Source: Caldifarciminota bacterium (lineage in GTDB: Bacteria; Hydrothermota; UBA3072; B12-G15). Taken from it: a DNA stretch of 6,254 nt. The notes under the pieces are model-generated. The model was not told where the DNA came from. It searched no databases and saw only the letters and a list, made by a program, of their open reading frames with translations. Positions 6,239 through 6,254 of this stretch are shown piece after piece. The stretch is from NCBI GenBank assembly GCA_021163525.1, contig JAGGTX010000062.1, positions 1-6,254 on the forward strand. Direction: 5' to 3'. The position numbers and the translations under genes were made by a program. Position 1 is the first letter of the stretch; every line of letters starts with the position of its first letter.

Positions 6239-6254
6239 TTATTTTTTTGGGTAA

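Noticed and set aside
6176..6254. A leader peptide or small gene upstream of rplM
   Set aside because: The minus strand has no ATG, GTG or TTG in this stretch that opens a frame, so it is untranslated leader as far as can be seen.
1..6254. A novel defence system, mobile element, CRISPR array or RNA gene
   Set aside because: The whole window is filled by ten known housekeeping genes; no direct repeats, inverted terminal repeats, tRNA-like folds or foreign-looking composition were seen on either strand.

Overview
The window is one uninterrupted block of bacterial housekeeping genes, all on the minus strand. Transcription runs from the right edge towards the left edge in the order rplM, rpsI, rpsB, tsf, pyrH, frr, uppS, cdsA, dxr, rseP (the last is cut by the left edge). 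Every gene was recognised from conserved motifs in its translation. Nothing in it looks like a mobile element, a CRISPR array, an RNA gene or a previously undescribed system.

The organism is a bacterium: the proteins are L13, S9, S2, EF-Ts and RRF of bacterial type, with bacterial UMP kinase, the MEP isoprenoid pathway and undecaprenyl diphosphate synthesis. By eye the base composition is moderately AT-rich, and AGA/AGG (Arg) and ATA (Ile) codons are frequent. The proteins are rich in Lys and Glu, and EF-Ts is of the short (about 200-residue) type also found in Thermus and Thermotoga. This hints at a thermophilic or deep-branching lineage, but that is inference and I cannot name a phylum.

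Layout: positions 6176-6254 hold the leader of rplM, with a TATAAT-like -10 element and a small hairpin that covers the rplM ribosome binding site. Positions 4017-6175 hold translation genes (rplM, rpsI, rpsB, tsf). Positions 2769-4027 hold pyrH (UMP kinase) and frr (ribosome recycling). Positions 1-2776 hold envelope and lipid genes: uppS (C55 lipid carrier), cdsA (CDP-diacylglycerol), dxr (isoprenoid precursor) and the start of rseP (site-2 membrane protease). No gap between genes is clearly longer than 10 bp; the only larger possible one is 35 bp before cdsA, and that depends on its uncertain start. Six of the nine junctions place the next gene's Shine-Dalgarno sequence inside or across the end of the preceding gene, so this reads as one translationally coupled operon linking ribosome production to nucleotide and envelope precursor supply.

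The main points for a second look are start codons. The conserved N-terminus of CdsA extends upstream of its first ATG/GTG/TTG, which suggests a CTG start. EF-Ts should start at a GTG inside rpsB, not at the longer upstream ATG. PyrH and S2 start at TTG. The SD-covering hairpin before rplM could be a control element.
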